A model generated the notes under the pieces. It did no database searches. It was not told where the DNA came from and worked only from the letters and a program-made list of their open reading frames with translations. The position numbers and the translations under genes are program-made. A stretch of 64,000 bases of DNA from Prinia subflava (taxonomy: Eukaryota; Chordata; Aves; Passeriformes; Cisticolidae). The stretch lies in contig NC_086283.1 in assembly GCF_021018805.1 (NCBI RefSeq), positions 11,173,162 through 11,237,161 on the forward strand. Direction: 5' to 3'. This document shows positions 14,251 to 25,872 of the stretch, one piece after another. Within the stretch, counting starts at the first letter, position 1. Every line of letters begins with the position of its first letter.

Positions 14251-14336
14251 CCAATCAGTAATCAGCTTTTCTGCTGGCACCTGGGTTGGTCACTCAGAAG
14301 TTTGGACACGCCTCTGAGGACACAAAGAGTTAAAAG
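14251..14336 (+). promoter_or_regulatory. Putative LTR promoter (CCAAT and TATA-like box)
   Basis: CCAAT at 14251-14255 is followed about 75 bp later by the TATA-like TTAAAAG at 14330-14336, a plausible polymerase II core promoter in U3. The same pair is in the 3' LTR at +1547. Inferred from motif spacing only. Confidence 0.45.
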
Positions 14337-14455
14337 CAGGAGCCTGAGGGGGGTCGGCCTCTTTTTGGATCCCGGCTTCAGCAGAGAGAGGTCTCCGGTC
14401 TCTTCCCCTGCCTGGCCACGAGGCTAGGTGGGGGAGGGGAAACACGTGGTCGGCT

Positions 14456-14464
14456 CAGGTAAGC
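14456..14464 (+). promoter_or_regulatory. Putative splice donor inside the LTR
   Basis: CAG/GTAAGC matches the 5' splice-site consensus closely. It lies about 120 bp past the TATA-like box, so a transcript started there would contain it. A second copy sits at 16003-16011 in the 3' LTR, where it could splice into downstream host sequence. Confidence 0.45.
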
Positions 14465-15423
14465 CGGAGCCCCGGCGGGGGGAGAAGAGAAGGGACAGGA
14501 CTGGAACTGAGCTGCCCCGTCCAGGATGGAGGGGTGGAAAACTGTGGAAGTGCCTTCTGTGTGTGCTCACCCCCCTCCTCCCCCCCAAACTCCGGGAGAT
14601 GGTGTTCAGCCACGTGGGGTTTGCCGAGCCTGGGACTGCCCCCGCCTGCAGCACCCTGCCGAGAAGAAACTGTTAACCCTTGCTTGGCAGAAAGAAACTT
14701 TTCTTAGACATTGATTCTCACGACTGGTGGTTTTCGGAGAGAGGGAAGCAGCCTGGGACCGAGATGATAAAGCATGATTAGAAAGAATTCGATGGAAGAA
14801 TGAGAGGAGTAGCCTTGGAGCTGGACTTTTCTTGCATAATGTCAGCCATGGACTGAACTTGAGTCTCTTTTGAACATAAACTGCATTTTTGGGTGGATGC
14901 AGCTGCCCTTGCTTTTGCTACAGTGACTGGCACTTGGAAGAGTGGAGCGAGCAGAGAAAAGAGGGGGAGGGTGAGGTGGCACCCTCTGCCCTCAGGGCAG
15001 ACCTGCTCTTGGAACCCCGGCCCCTGGGTGAAAAGGGGAGAGCTCGGCATGCAGCATCCTTAAAAAGCCCTGTATGTAGTTTTGGCCTATGAGACAGCGG
15101 TGAGAGCGCTGGACATAGGAAAAAGAGAGTGTCACCTTAGCAGACTTCTCCGGGCGGTGCTATAGGTGACATAGAAACACATAAGGGGTGGACCCCTGTT
15201 TTCTGAAGAACAGTTTGTGGTGCGAGAGAGACTCCTCTCTCCCTTGCTGAATTGAAGATTAGTTTGTTTTTGAGTGGTGATTGTTTGATCTAAAACCCAG
15301 GGGTTGGTATGTAAAGAGTGATGGGTGGGGAGGTAGAAACTGGGAGAAGAAATGTTCTAAGAAGTTTTTATTTCTGTCTCTGTGTGTGTTTAAGAGTATT
15401 TCTGTCCCTGTTCTTATGTAATT

Positions 15424-15429
15424 AATAAA
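15424..15429 (+). terminator. Poly(A) signal of 5' LTR (AATAAA)
   Basis: Canonical AATAAA followed within 10-30 nt by a GT/T-rich element. The equivalent signal in the 3' LTR is at 16971-16976. Confidence 0.8.
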
Positions 15430-15568
15430 GTTTTGGTGGGTTTTTTTTGTTTTCAAGATTTAAGCCTGCTCTGCTCTGTTCCTGATCTCATCCCACAGGA
15501 GTTGTTAGGGAAAAAACATATATTCATGGGTGCACTAACATCTGGCCAGTGCTAACCCATGACATTCT

Positions 15569-15586
15569 TGGTTCCCTGACCGGGAA
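15569..15586 (+). promoter_or_regulatory. Primer binding site, tRNA-Glu
   Basis: TGGTTCCCTGACCGGGAA is the exact reverse complement of the 3' 18 nt (including CCA) of vertebrate tRNA-Glu as I know it. Complementarity resumes after one extra A with TCGAA at 15588-15592, matching the T-loop arm of the same tRNA. It begins 4 nt after the LTR end. Confidence 0.9.
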
Positions 15587-15737
15587 ATCGAAATTTTTAA
15601 GTGAGTAATAAGAATGATAGAATGAAAACTGTGAGATATGATCAAAGAGGAACAAGAGCAAAGCATGAATTAAGTGATGATGTAAATTTATAGATGTAAT
15701 GTTAGTTGTTACTTTAAGACAGTGTGTCCTCAGAGGC

Positions 15738-15749
15738 GAGGGGTGGAGA
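15738..15749 (+). promoter_or_regulatory. Polypurine tract
   Basis: GAGGGGTGGAGA, purine apart from one T, lies one base (C) before the TG of the 3' LTR, where plus-strand DNA synthesis would be primed. Confidence 0.8.
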
Positions 15750-15750
15750 C

Positions 15751-17111
15751 TGTCGTGGTTGGGGGGAGGTGAATTTTTCCAGGGAGTTGTGGGCAGTCCA
15801 ATCAGTAATCAGCTTTTCTGCTGGCACCTGGGTTGGTCACTCAGAAGTTTGGACACGCCTCTGAGGACACAAAGAGTTAAAAGCAGGAGCCTGAGGGGGG
15901 TCGGCCTCTTTTTGGATCCCGGCTTCAGCAGAGAGAGGTCTCCGGTCTCTTCCCCTGCCTGGCCACGAGGCTAGGTGGGGGAGGGGAAACACGTGGTCGG
16001 CTCAGGTAAGCCGGAGCCCCGGCGGGGGGAGAAGAGAAGGGACAGGACTGGAACTGAGCTGCCCCGTCCAGGATGGAGGGGTGGAAAACTGTGGAAGTGC
16101 CTTCTGTGTGTGCTCACCCCCCTCCTCCCCCCCAAACTCCGGGAGATGGTGTTCAGCCACGTGGGGTTTGCCGAGCCTGGGACTGCCCCCGCCTGCAGCA
16201 CCCTGCCGAGAAGAAACTGTTAACCCTTGCTTGGCAGAAAGAAACTTTTCTTAGACATTGATTCTCACGACTGGTGGTTTTCGGAGAGAGGGAAGCAGCC
16301 TGGGACCGAGATGATAAAGCATGATTAGAAAGAATTCGATGGAAGAATGAGAGGAGTAGCCTTGGAGCTGGACTTTTCTTGCATAATGTCAGCCATGGAC
16401 TGAACTTGAGTCTCTTTTGAACATAAACTGCATTTTTGGGTGGATGCAGCTGCCCTTGCTTTTGCTACAGTGACTGGCACTTGGAAGAGTGGAGCGAGCA
16501 GAGAAAAGAGGGGGAGGGTGAGGTGGCACCCTCTGCCCTCAGGGCAGACCTGCTCTTGGAACCCCGGCCCCTGGGTGAAAAGGGGAGAGCTCGGCATGCA
16601 GCATCCTTAAAAAGCCCTGTATGTAGTTTTGGCCTATGAGACAGCGGTGAGAGCGCTGGACATAGGAAAAAGAGAGTGTCACCTTAGCAGACTTCTCCGG
16701 GCGGTGCTATAGGTGACATAGAAACACATAAGGGGTGGACCCCTGTTTTCTGAAGAACAGTTTGTGGTGCGAGAGAGACTCCTCTCTCCCTTGCTGAATT
16801 GAAGATTAGTTTGTTTTTGAGTGGTGATTGTTTGATCTAAAACCCAGGGGTTGGTATGTAAAGAGTGATGGGTGGGGAGGTAGAAACTGGGAGAAGAAAT
16901 GTTCTAAGAAGTTTTTATTTCTGTCTCTGTGTGTGTTTAAGAGTATTTCTGTCCCTGTTCTTATGTAATTAATAAAGTTTTGGTGGGTTTTTTTTGTTTT
17001 CAAGATTTAAGCCTGCTCTGCTCTGTTCCTGATCTCATCCCACAGGAGTTGTTAGGGAAAAAACATATATTCATGGGTGCACTAACATCTGGCCAGTGCT
17101 AACCCATGACA
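15751..17111 (+). repeat. 3' LTR (1361 bp)
   Basis: Same length and, as read by eye, the same sequence as the 5' LTR, shifted by exactly 1547 bases. Its poly(A) signal is AATAAA at 16971-16976. It ends at the CA directly before the right GAAGC duplication. Confidence 0.95.
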
Positions 17112-17116
17112 GAAGC
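17112..17116. repeat. Target site duplication, right copy (GAAGC)
   Basis: Identical to 14199-14203 and directly adjacent to the 3' LTR end. Confidence 0.93.
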
Positions 17117-17306
17117 ACAGAGAACTACTTCTGCTCTCAGGAGTTTGATTAGACCTCATTCTGGACACAGCAAGTTTACTCAGCTGCCCTTGACTCAGGC
17201 TACCTGCAACTTCTCTTGAAGTTTCTTAGTAATTAGAGAGGCTCAAGTATAAGAACCATGTCTAGAGCACAGCAGCTTGTGCAGAATAATAGGAAATATT
17301 TATTTC

Positions 17307-17337
17307 ATATATATATGTGTGTATGTGTGTGTGTGTG
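17307..17337. repeat. (AT)n(GT)n microsatellite
   Basis: A run of AT dinucleotides passes into GT dinucleotides with one A interruption. Confidence 0.9.
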
Positions 17338-20300
17338 GACATATACATTGTTTATAAAAGATCTGCTTTATTTTCTCATGGGTTTTTTTTTTTGGTTTTC
17401 TAGTGTTTTGGGGACTCACATCCTGGATTTGAGGTGGAATTTGGTAAATGCCCTTGTTTATTCAGGCTGCAGTTATAATTCTGGACAATTTTAAGTTTAC
17501 AAACAAGCACAAAGTTCCTTTGTTTCAGAAGTACCTTTCCTGAGCTTGATTGCTTTCAGATGGCTTTGTGTTCCCTGTATTGATTCTACATGCAAGTCTT
17601 GTAAGTTATTCACTGTTGCTTCCACTTGAGTTGCTAATCCTGTTGCTTTGGGGAAGATTAAGTCCTTTTCTTTCAGCAATAATCTCTAAATATTCTTATC
17701 ACAACACCAAAAGCAAATCAACCTCCACTTTCAAACATCCAAGCAGGCAAGAAAGTTTTATGCCATTAGTTTGACTGGTCATATCCTCTGTAGCAAAAGA
17801 AGCCTGTAATAATCCTGCATTCTATTGTCACCAAACCTCATCGCCTGCATCAGATATTCCTGTGTTTCCATCTTCTCAGTCTTTTTTGTACTTACAGTTT
17901 TCCAGTCACCACTATTTTATAAAACATAACATGAAGGAATGGTTCAGTTAGTGTTTTCCTTCCCTTTGACAGCTTTAGGTGGAAATTCCTTTATGTTTGA
18001 CCCATTTAAGCTGATGTACAGTGAAGAAATGTACTATACAGTTATGACTGTAATGTTTCTGTACCTCACCTTCTACAAAATGCTTTAAAAATTCTTGCAT
18101 TTAGAACAGTAAGGGTGGCATGCTGTACAAATACATAGAGTGCTTCTTTTTGCAGGCTGCACCTTCTCCCCTCACCTCCTTTTTCAGCTTTAGGTTAAAA
18201 TAAAACCCTCTAACATTTAAAATACATAGCTCTTTGTGCTCAGCCATCCATTACAGTAATTGCATTCTACTTCCCAAAATTCCCCTTTCAGATGCAAAAA
18301 GAATTTCTACCTTTTTCTTTTGTTTGTTGTTCTGAACTTCAGCTCTTTGTAAATCTTATCCCACAACCAGCTGTGTTTAATTCCTAAAATAACTCATAAG
18401 CTGGCTAGTAGTTCTTAGGTCTCTGGGGAGGACACTAATAATGCTGCATAAACTATTATCAGATTAGCATTTTCCAGTGACATGACTGCTTTTCCTTCAC
18501 CCTCCGTGGATGTGCAATTTATGCAGCAGATGACATAATGATCTTTGACATCTCACACAGCGCATGCCGTATGCATATGACAATGGGATGGCACTGGATG
18601 GAAGGCTAACACCTCTTACTTCCTTAGCACTGCATCTGCTCACTCTAATCATTATGGACATTTGCATGCTGCTTTATTTTCTTTTAATAAGGGATATAAA
18701 GAGAGGGAAATAACTTACTATATGTAGTTTACTTTTTAGCTGAGTGACACCTGTCACTGAATGAGACTTCTATTCAGATATTTACAGATTCAATTTTTCC
18801 ATTCCTTTTATCTTCACAACTCACATCTTTCATTCTCTGTTGACACTTAGTCATCAATGGTTTTTCAACACTGAAAAAAATAGTACTAAACTATATATGC
18901 TTCAAAAATACCTCTCTGTCCTCATAAAAGTGTGCTTCCAAGCTACAAGCAGTGCACAGAACCAGGAGCTGTGCTTCTGATCTGCACAGACAATACCTGA
19001 CTTCCAAAGCCAAGCCTCAGAAAGACTGTGCAGGGAAGCACAAGGCTATTCTAAAACCCCACCAGAAGAAGCAGGCTGCCTGGAGCAATTTTTCTCCCTT
19101 CCAGTTCAAGGGATCCAAAAATATTTGCTAAAGACCTGCACGTGTACCAGTGCTTTAGGGAATGATTGTCTTTGTAATAAAGTCCCTATACATAGAAGGA
19201 TACTGTTAAATGCCTTCCATGTCAGTTGTCATTGGTGTGCTATTCAGAAACACGCACACAGAGATTTATTCAATAAGCTTCAGTCACCACACAGCTTCAG
19301 ATATCTCACTTTCATTCTGCTCAGTAATTCATCAATCCTAATATGACTGTAATACCCACAATATTCCAAACTGTAGAGTGCTGCCAATGAATACAGTTTT
19401 AAAAATAAAACTTGCCAAAATGTTTCCTCTCCTTATCATAAATGAGGACTTCTCCTATAAAATCACCCTGTCCTGGGACCAAAACTGGGCAGTAATCAGC
19501 ACTGGAATAGTGACAAGTTTGAATCCCATTATTTCACAAGACAGCCAAGCTAGAAATGAACGGTATCTGCAAGACATAACAATGAATCTCATCTTCCAGC
19601 AACACACTGAACTGGTCTTCTTGATCTAAAACAGAAACTGAAAAATCACAAACTAGTTGCTTTCTTGCATATAATAATACATTTTAAAATACTAAGTCCT
19701 CTGTACCTTTCTATCTCTCCGCACTGCTTTGAAAGCTCGGCTTTTTGTAATAAGGGCAATATATTTTAACAATAGGTAAGGAAAAGGTGCTTTCGTAAAC
19801 ATCTAGAAAGATTTAACCTACAACCTCTCTTCCACACCTAAAGCAGAATACTTCATTAAAATATCCTCTTGTAGGATACATGGAATTGCATTCTGCGTTT
19901 CTCCTAAAGCACTCAAAAGCAAATAATGAAAGCCCAAGTCATACTCATAGATCTTTGACATTACACAAAAAGTCTGTAAGAGCTTGGGGGGCAAAATTAC
20001 AGTTCTATGAATGGTAGCCTTCAAAAGAAAATATTGGTTTGGTCCTCTATTTTTCAAGCTGGCCTTTGATGGAGAAACAAAGAATTCTTTTGCCTCTCAA
20101 AGGTATTATTTCAAACAGATATATATTTCATTCTATGAAGCTGGATGAGATTAAGTATGTTTCAAATACAGAATAAATGAGAGCCTAAATGAGTCAATGG
20201 TATTATTGTTTTTGTTACTATCAATTTTTAACAGACACCGGTTTCAATGTAGCAGTGTAAGAATACATTGCTATGAAAAACTCTTCAATATTTCAGAAAG

Positions 20301-21383
20301 ATCCACAAATTAAGCAATCATCTTGAGCAAACAAATAAATGCTGCTCAGAGGTAGAAGATGCAAATCAGATATTTAAGCTTTTAGGCATTCTGTTTACCT
20401 GCAAACCAAATCTGAAATTTACCGCAGAAATCTGTAAAAGTAGAAAGCTGTGTTTGCCTTAGGTATTGGGATGTGGCAAGTCCTGCTATTTCTGCAAAAG
20501 ATGTTATTTTAAAGGACTGTAGGTCATTGTTGCTACAAGAGTAACAGAGAAAATGGAATGAGAACCTTTACACTGCAATCGCTGATGACTAAAAGAATGC
20601 TGCACATTGTATGGAATAAACAGGAACAACTTTCTTCTGTATGTTTACTTATTTTTCATTACGTTTGACATTTCTGAGACTTGTTGTAACTTCTGATCTG
20701 CCTTCTGCAGTGAGCAGTAGAAAATCAGACTTCACTGTGTTACACTATGGAGCTGCAGAAAAAAAGAAAACATGAGAAACTGGAATAACCTGGCAGAGGT
20801 TTGAAGGTTGAGATGCTGTCCTAGATCTTGCTGTCAAACAAAACACAAGCTATGTGTAGCTATGTGTACATACTACAGAAGTCCCACACATAGTGAAAGA
20901 AATGCTCTACATCCCTTGTTCTTTCGCTGTGCTGCAACCTATAATATTGAAGTGGAAATAGGGCATGACCTGTATTTGTTGTTCCCAGAAGGTTTAATGG
21001 TACAGCCACTCCCGAGAGTCCACATTTGCCTGGGCCTCCAAAGTAGTACACTGCCAAAATAGACAGTTTAGGGTCAGTCCCTCTCCTATTATAGCTTGCT
21101 CAGGATGAAAGTAGAAGAAAAAATTGGCTTTTGGTTGACAAGTCACATATTTAGAAGCACCATAGGTGCTACAGGTAAACTAGGCACTGTTTAATCCTCT
21201 CGTTTTTAGAGATAGACCTAGCTATAGAGCTTCCTTAATGCCAACACAACAGAGGAAGGTAGGCTGGGTTACTTTTTCATCCATCAACAAAACTGTGGTC
21301 ATTACAATGCTTAATTCTTATACCCTTCCTGAGTATACATGAAATTTATTCTGAACCTAAGTCCCCCTTGATGTAACTGCTCC

Positions 21384-21974
21384 ATGTTACGGATGCAACG
21401 CTTGGTCAGAACACAAGAAAGAGGAGCTTGTTTCAGAATCACAACTGCTCGAAGATTAATTTGTCAGAGACAAATAAACAGTAAGTGTTACAGGTGCAAG
21501 TGTAAGCTGTCAATCAGAGCTCTTATCCAGTCTGTTAAACCATATTTAGTGATGCATGGACCTTGCATTTCATTTCAAGCATGCAAGACCACATTTCTAG
21601 CAACCTCCGGCTTGAGCTCAGCTTTTCTAAAGAAAGCAAAATTACAAGATTTACCACCTATCTACCCATTATGCTTGGATGAAGATCACATTGAAGCAGA
21701 TGTGCTTCGAGGGACTGTTCTAAACTGGCCATTTGGGCCAGTTTTCTACTTGCCTGGTGTCACTAGAGCAACTAAAAGGAGTCAGATGCATGACTGGGAT
21801 TTAAGTCCCCGAATAACAAATCCTCCTAGGTCTGTGACAGCCAATTTTCTTAGACAATTTCCTCAGTATTATTTCTTTCTTGTTTTTCAGTTTGTTTTAA
21901 GAGTTCCAAAGCAGTCATCTCAATATATTATAAGCCCTTCAGATAACAGTTTCAGGATTATGAAGAACAGTTAA
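21384..21974 (+). other. Longest open frame in the window (196 codons), unknown
   Basis: A 196-codon frame from ATG to stop. I recognise no domain. The N-terminal third is basic and has several cysteines; the C-terminal part has a short hydrophobic stretch (about residues 163-172, FFLVFQFVL type). In random sequence of this AT content a frame this long is not expected by a rough estimate, though one could still arise by chance. No splice sites, promoter or poly(A) signal clearly frame it. A 71-codon frame (22002-22217) and a 133-codon frame (22490-22891) follow on the same strand. It could be chance, a fragment of an undescribed repeat, or a young or decayed gene. Confidence 0.15.
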
Positions 21975-22489
21975 ATTACTTGCAGTAGAGCTAAGTTTGT
22001 CTTGTCTGGTTCTACAAGTATTTCAGGAATACCTTTTCTCCCCCTGGTCTTAAATGTTGAAACAATTGAAGGATTTCACATATGGCAGTATTGCCTTAAA
22101 TCCTCCCTTCTGTTTAGTCAGCTTTCATGTCTGCCTCTGGACTACTGTTTATACACTATTAATCAGAAAGGGAAGAATCTCTTAAAACTTGCTGCTTCCT
22201 GGTTCCCTTCATGCTGATTCTAAAGCTTCCTTCTTTCATTGTGGTTGTCATTCTGATAAAAGGGGATCTGGTCTTTACAGCAACATAAATCAGGAATAGG
22301 GTCATTGCTTTGAGTGAAGTGATTCCTCACACTTCTCTGTGTGTGTGTGAAAAAAAATAATCTCATGTTCCAGCAGTCATTAAACCATAATTCAATGTCT
22401 TTGCAGAGATCAGGAGACACTGGCATTCAGTAAAAAGTTAAACAGGAGAAAAAAAATATCTGAGTGTTCCTCCCTGGTTCTGGAGCATT

Positions 22490-22891
22490 TTGTTCTGCAC
22501 TAACTCACTGGTGAAAGGGATGTTGGAAGGGCAAGAATCACAGAATAAAAGACAAATTCTTGAAAGGGTCCATTGTGTACCACAGTATCAAGTAAATTTA
22601 CTAGAAGAACTATATACAGCAGGAAAAAAAATAGTATTAACCAAGTATGATGGGAAAAAAGAGAAGATGGAACTACCATGCAAACTACATACTGCATACT
22701 ACATTGCAGCACAGTTGTTCCACATAGGTATAAATGAAGAAATCATGTTCTTGCTACGAAGGGGCAGGTGTACTGATATGAGAACCTGGATGGCTGCATG
22801 TAGCAATGTAGCATTGAAAAACCAATGGCTTTCAGCTGGGTTTAAGCTAAGAAAAGAGAGTAGGAATTATTATGATCTTGACATATGTTGA
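22490..22891 (+). other. Open frame, 133 codons, unknown
   Basis: A lysine-, leucine- and tyrosine-rich predicted product with no motif I recognise. It sits 515 bp downstream of the 196-codon frame on the same strand but in a separate frame. An AATAAA lies at 23102-23107 with no other support for a transcript end. Length alone is compatible with chance. Confidence 0.1.
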
Positions 22892-25872
22892 AAAGCAATC
22901 TGCCATTTTAATCTTTCCCTTTCTCCTCAGCCCCAGTACCTTTCTTCATGTATTCAACATTTCTTACATACTCGGGGGATTGATGCTGTCCTTTGGTGAG
23001 ACCTATGTTCAGTTTTGGTCCTGACAGTCTACGTAACTTCTATATGTAACTCTTATTGTGATAAGACTGAGCACCCCTGACACTGCCACATGAATAGGGA
23101 AATAAACAGGATGGGAGAGGACATCACATGCTCTCTGCAATTTCTGCAGCTGCATACAAAACTGAGTGCCTCACTTCAAAGGAATCCACAGCTCCAGCTT
23201 TGCTTCAGAAGGGTGGATGTACTGATAACAAATTCAAGTAGATTTCCTGTCTCCCTATGTGATGACAGATTTCAAAGGTGATGTGCATTTGACTGAATTC
23301 TCAGGTCTCTCAGGTTCTTGCTAAAAATGTCCAAAAATCTGGAAATCCTAGTCTGTGCATTAATGTCTGAATCTGCAAGGCAACTTCATCTTATGGACTC
23401 ATTAAATCAAGGCTTTTAAGCTTGTGGGACAGCTGTCTATTGGACTGCCTCCATTCTGCAGTCTGGTGAAAGCAGCTAGCAAGTCAGGGAGTTCACAGGT
23501 CAGCTGATTCTGGAAGCTGGACATAGGGAAATGTCTCTGTTCTGGATTAAGACATATGGTCGCCATAATCTTTGCGCATCTCTCCCTTCCATTCAGTAGT
23601 GAATAACCACAAACTTAACAAAAGTTAGATTGATTTCACTTGATAGCTGCTGGAGTCCCACATAGTACATGCTGTCCATCTGCTGTTCTTTACATCAATC
23701 TTTCTTTCCCCCCAGTATGTCTGCTCTGAATGTTTAAAAAGAGATGCTTTATCCTTAGAATCTGGCACCTATTACATGTTGCCACATGTGTTTGTTTGTG
23801 TCTTATTTTATTTTTGTTTTCTTAACACTTCATCCAAAGCAAAATGTTGTGCTGTCTTACTAAACAGTTTTCCTCTTACAACAGTGTTCTGGTAATCCAT
23901 AGAACAGTGAAAGTAACTCCCAAGACACTTTACGGATCAGATCTTCAGCAGACACAATGCAGTGTAGCCCTGTGGGCCTCACTGAAGCCATAACAATTTA
24001 TATCAGTGGTGGTCTGGCCCTGCTGCAGCTATTCAATCTTTGAGCTATTGCAGCAAAGATCTTAATGCTCACAGCAGAACCAGCAACATGAGGAGGTGGT
24101 GAAGGAAAATCCACACAATCAGTCTATGGGAGGTCACAATTGCACTGAAGAATGTCTGAAGGGATCCCCTTATTTCAGGTTTTTCATGCTATATTTAGCA
24201 AGAAGGGCTGCAAAAATGAAATTTTCCAGTTATGGTTTTTATGGTTCTTAGTTTTAGAACAAACCCAGCAAGGCTGAGATCAACCACTGATTCTAAAGGT
24301 GTTGTTAGTTCAAGATTTAGATGCTGGGTAATGATGATATGTCTTTTACATTGCAAACGTTTACACTGCCACAAGCCTTGCTGACCAGAACAGTGGGAGA
24401 GCTGCACAATTTGGATATAAGTGGAAATAATAAAGAATAAGAATTTGTGGCTTTTTAGATTTTCCCTTAAATTCCTGATTTATAACTTTGCTATCTCATG
24501 AACTGATGTACGGCCCAGGTGAGCTACTCAGTGAGTGCAAAAGGTGATGATTTTCCATTCAGTATTATAGTTAAAAGACCTATCAGCTCATTGATTCATT
24601 AACTTGAAATGAACACATTCTCTCATTTTACTTTTTTTTTTTTCTTTTTAGATGCACATGGTTCATTTCAGACCATATTCCCCCCCACTTTCAGCAACGT
24701 AAGCAAATTAACACATTAACACCAGTGAGAGTCAGATTCTATGAAAATTCATTCTCTGAGCATCTGTTAAGTAGATTTTTGTTATGCCTTATAAATGAGG
24801 ATCAGACCTAGGTCAGGTCAAGTGCTGTGAAGGACATGCTAAACATAATAATTTTTAGCCATCACTATTCTCTGGTTTCTGCATTTTTAAGACACAAAAT
24901 AATAGCTTATTCATTGAACCAACACGCAGAATTATTGATAGAATTAACATATATAATGGCAAAAGGAGGAAGTCTCCAGATATTTTTTTTAACATTTATA
25001 TTTCTTTCTCTCAACTGAAAATCTATAGAGATTTTGTTGTTTGCAGGTTCGATGGAAGAGAACAGTGTTAGCAGCACTGGGAGGATACAGCTGGAATAGT
25101 CTATGCACAACCATATTAGTCTTTGCACTCCTGCCTCAGCAGGGATGAAGGGGATCAGAATAGATTAGGATGGGTAGATAGGCACAGCCAACTATCTCTG
25201 CTCCCCTTCTGTGGCTGTTGCCAGGGGTCTACTTAATGTGCAGTAGTGAAACAACACGCACACTGCATTACTGAGACAACACACAAAACATCAATGGAAA
25301 AGGTAAAAATCTTCCCTTCACCAGCACTGTCCCTCTCATATCTTATCCAGACAATGCCTTTTATGAAGCGTTACGTGTACTAGAGAGGCCTTGCATAGGA
25401 TTTAATGAGTACACCAGTACACCAGATTTCCCCACTTTAAAACGTCTTTCAGTGTAAGAAACTGCATGGTGAAACAGGAAACAAAAGTATGTTGCATTTA
25501 AATGAAATCAATGAAGCTGTGGAAAGATATTCTCATTGACATCTTTACTCATGTATAATCCTTAATAACTCAAACTTTGGACCAAACTCAAACCCAAAGA
25601 TCACAACTGCAACTGAATTTTGTATTGAAATACTGCCTCAAATGCAACTGTTTGCTAAGGGCCTCATCAATGAAAGTATGATTGTTGTAATTAATGATTT
25701 ATTTTAATTTTGAAAAGAAATTTTATAGATGATATTCAGGCAACAATAATTATTAATACATTTCAATTACATTTTACTTGAATTATAAAACCACAAGGGT
25801 CAATTTTTCATTGCAGAGGTGAAGTAAGTTTCTTCTGAATCACCCAATTCAGCATTTTGCAAGGCATTATCC

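Larger units (their letters stand above)
14204..15564 (+). repeat. 5' LTR (1361 bp)
   Basis: Starts TGTCGTGG and ends CCATGACA, an 8-bp imperfect terminal inverted repeat with one mismatch. The LTR is strikingly GC-rich against the host background (about 14340-15060). It has a CCAAT box at 14251-14255, a TATA-like TTAAAAG at 14330-14336, and a strong splice-donor match CAG/GTAAGC with the cut after 14458. The poly(A) signal AATAAA lies at 15424-15429, followed by a GT-rich tract ('gttttggtgggtttttttt'). If the TATA-like box is used, R would be about 1 kb and U5 about 120 bp, which is unusual. Open frames inside the LTR on both strands have no recognised product and recur in the 3' LTR simply because the sequence is duplicated. 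Confidence 0.95.
15565..15750 (+). other. Interior of the LTR element (non-coding, 186 bp)
   Basis: Holds 4 spacer bases (TTCT), the primer binding site, a possible second splice donor (GTGAGT at 15601-15606), about 110 bp of AT-rich sequence with no open frame of note, and the polypurine tract. It is far too short to encode any retroviral protein. Bases 15723-15738 are the exact reverse complement of a 16-bp block in each LTR (14309-14324 and 15856-15871). Confidence 0.9.
14204..17111 (+). mobile_element. Young non-autonomous ERV / LTR element with 186-bp interior
   Basis: This is a complete LTR element: two same-length LTRs (14204-15564 and 15751-17111, 1361 bp each, constant offset 1547) flank a 186-bp interior and are bounded by GAAGC duplications. 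A primer binding site matching tRNA-Glu follows the 5' LTR and a polypurine tract precedes the 3' LTR, giving plus orientation. Reading the LTRs side by side I find no difference, and all paired open frames translate identically, so insertion is recent. There is no gag, pol or env: the interior is non-coding. A 5-bp duplication is seen in class III/ERV-L and spuma-like elements and in some class I elements, but the class cannot be assigned without pol. It may be a genuinely minimal element, an internally deleted provirus, or a larger provirus collapsed in assembly. Confidence 0.95.

Noticed and set aside
14212..17003. Pairs of open frames on both strands repeated about 1.5 kb apart, looking like a duplicated gene cluster
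   Set aside because: Every pair is offset by exactly 1547 bases because the frames lie inside the two identical LTRs. None has a recognisable product.
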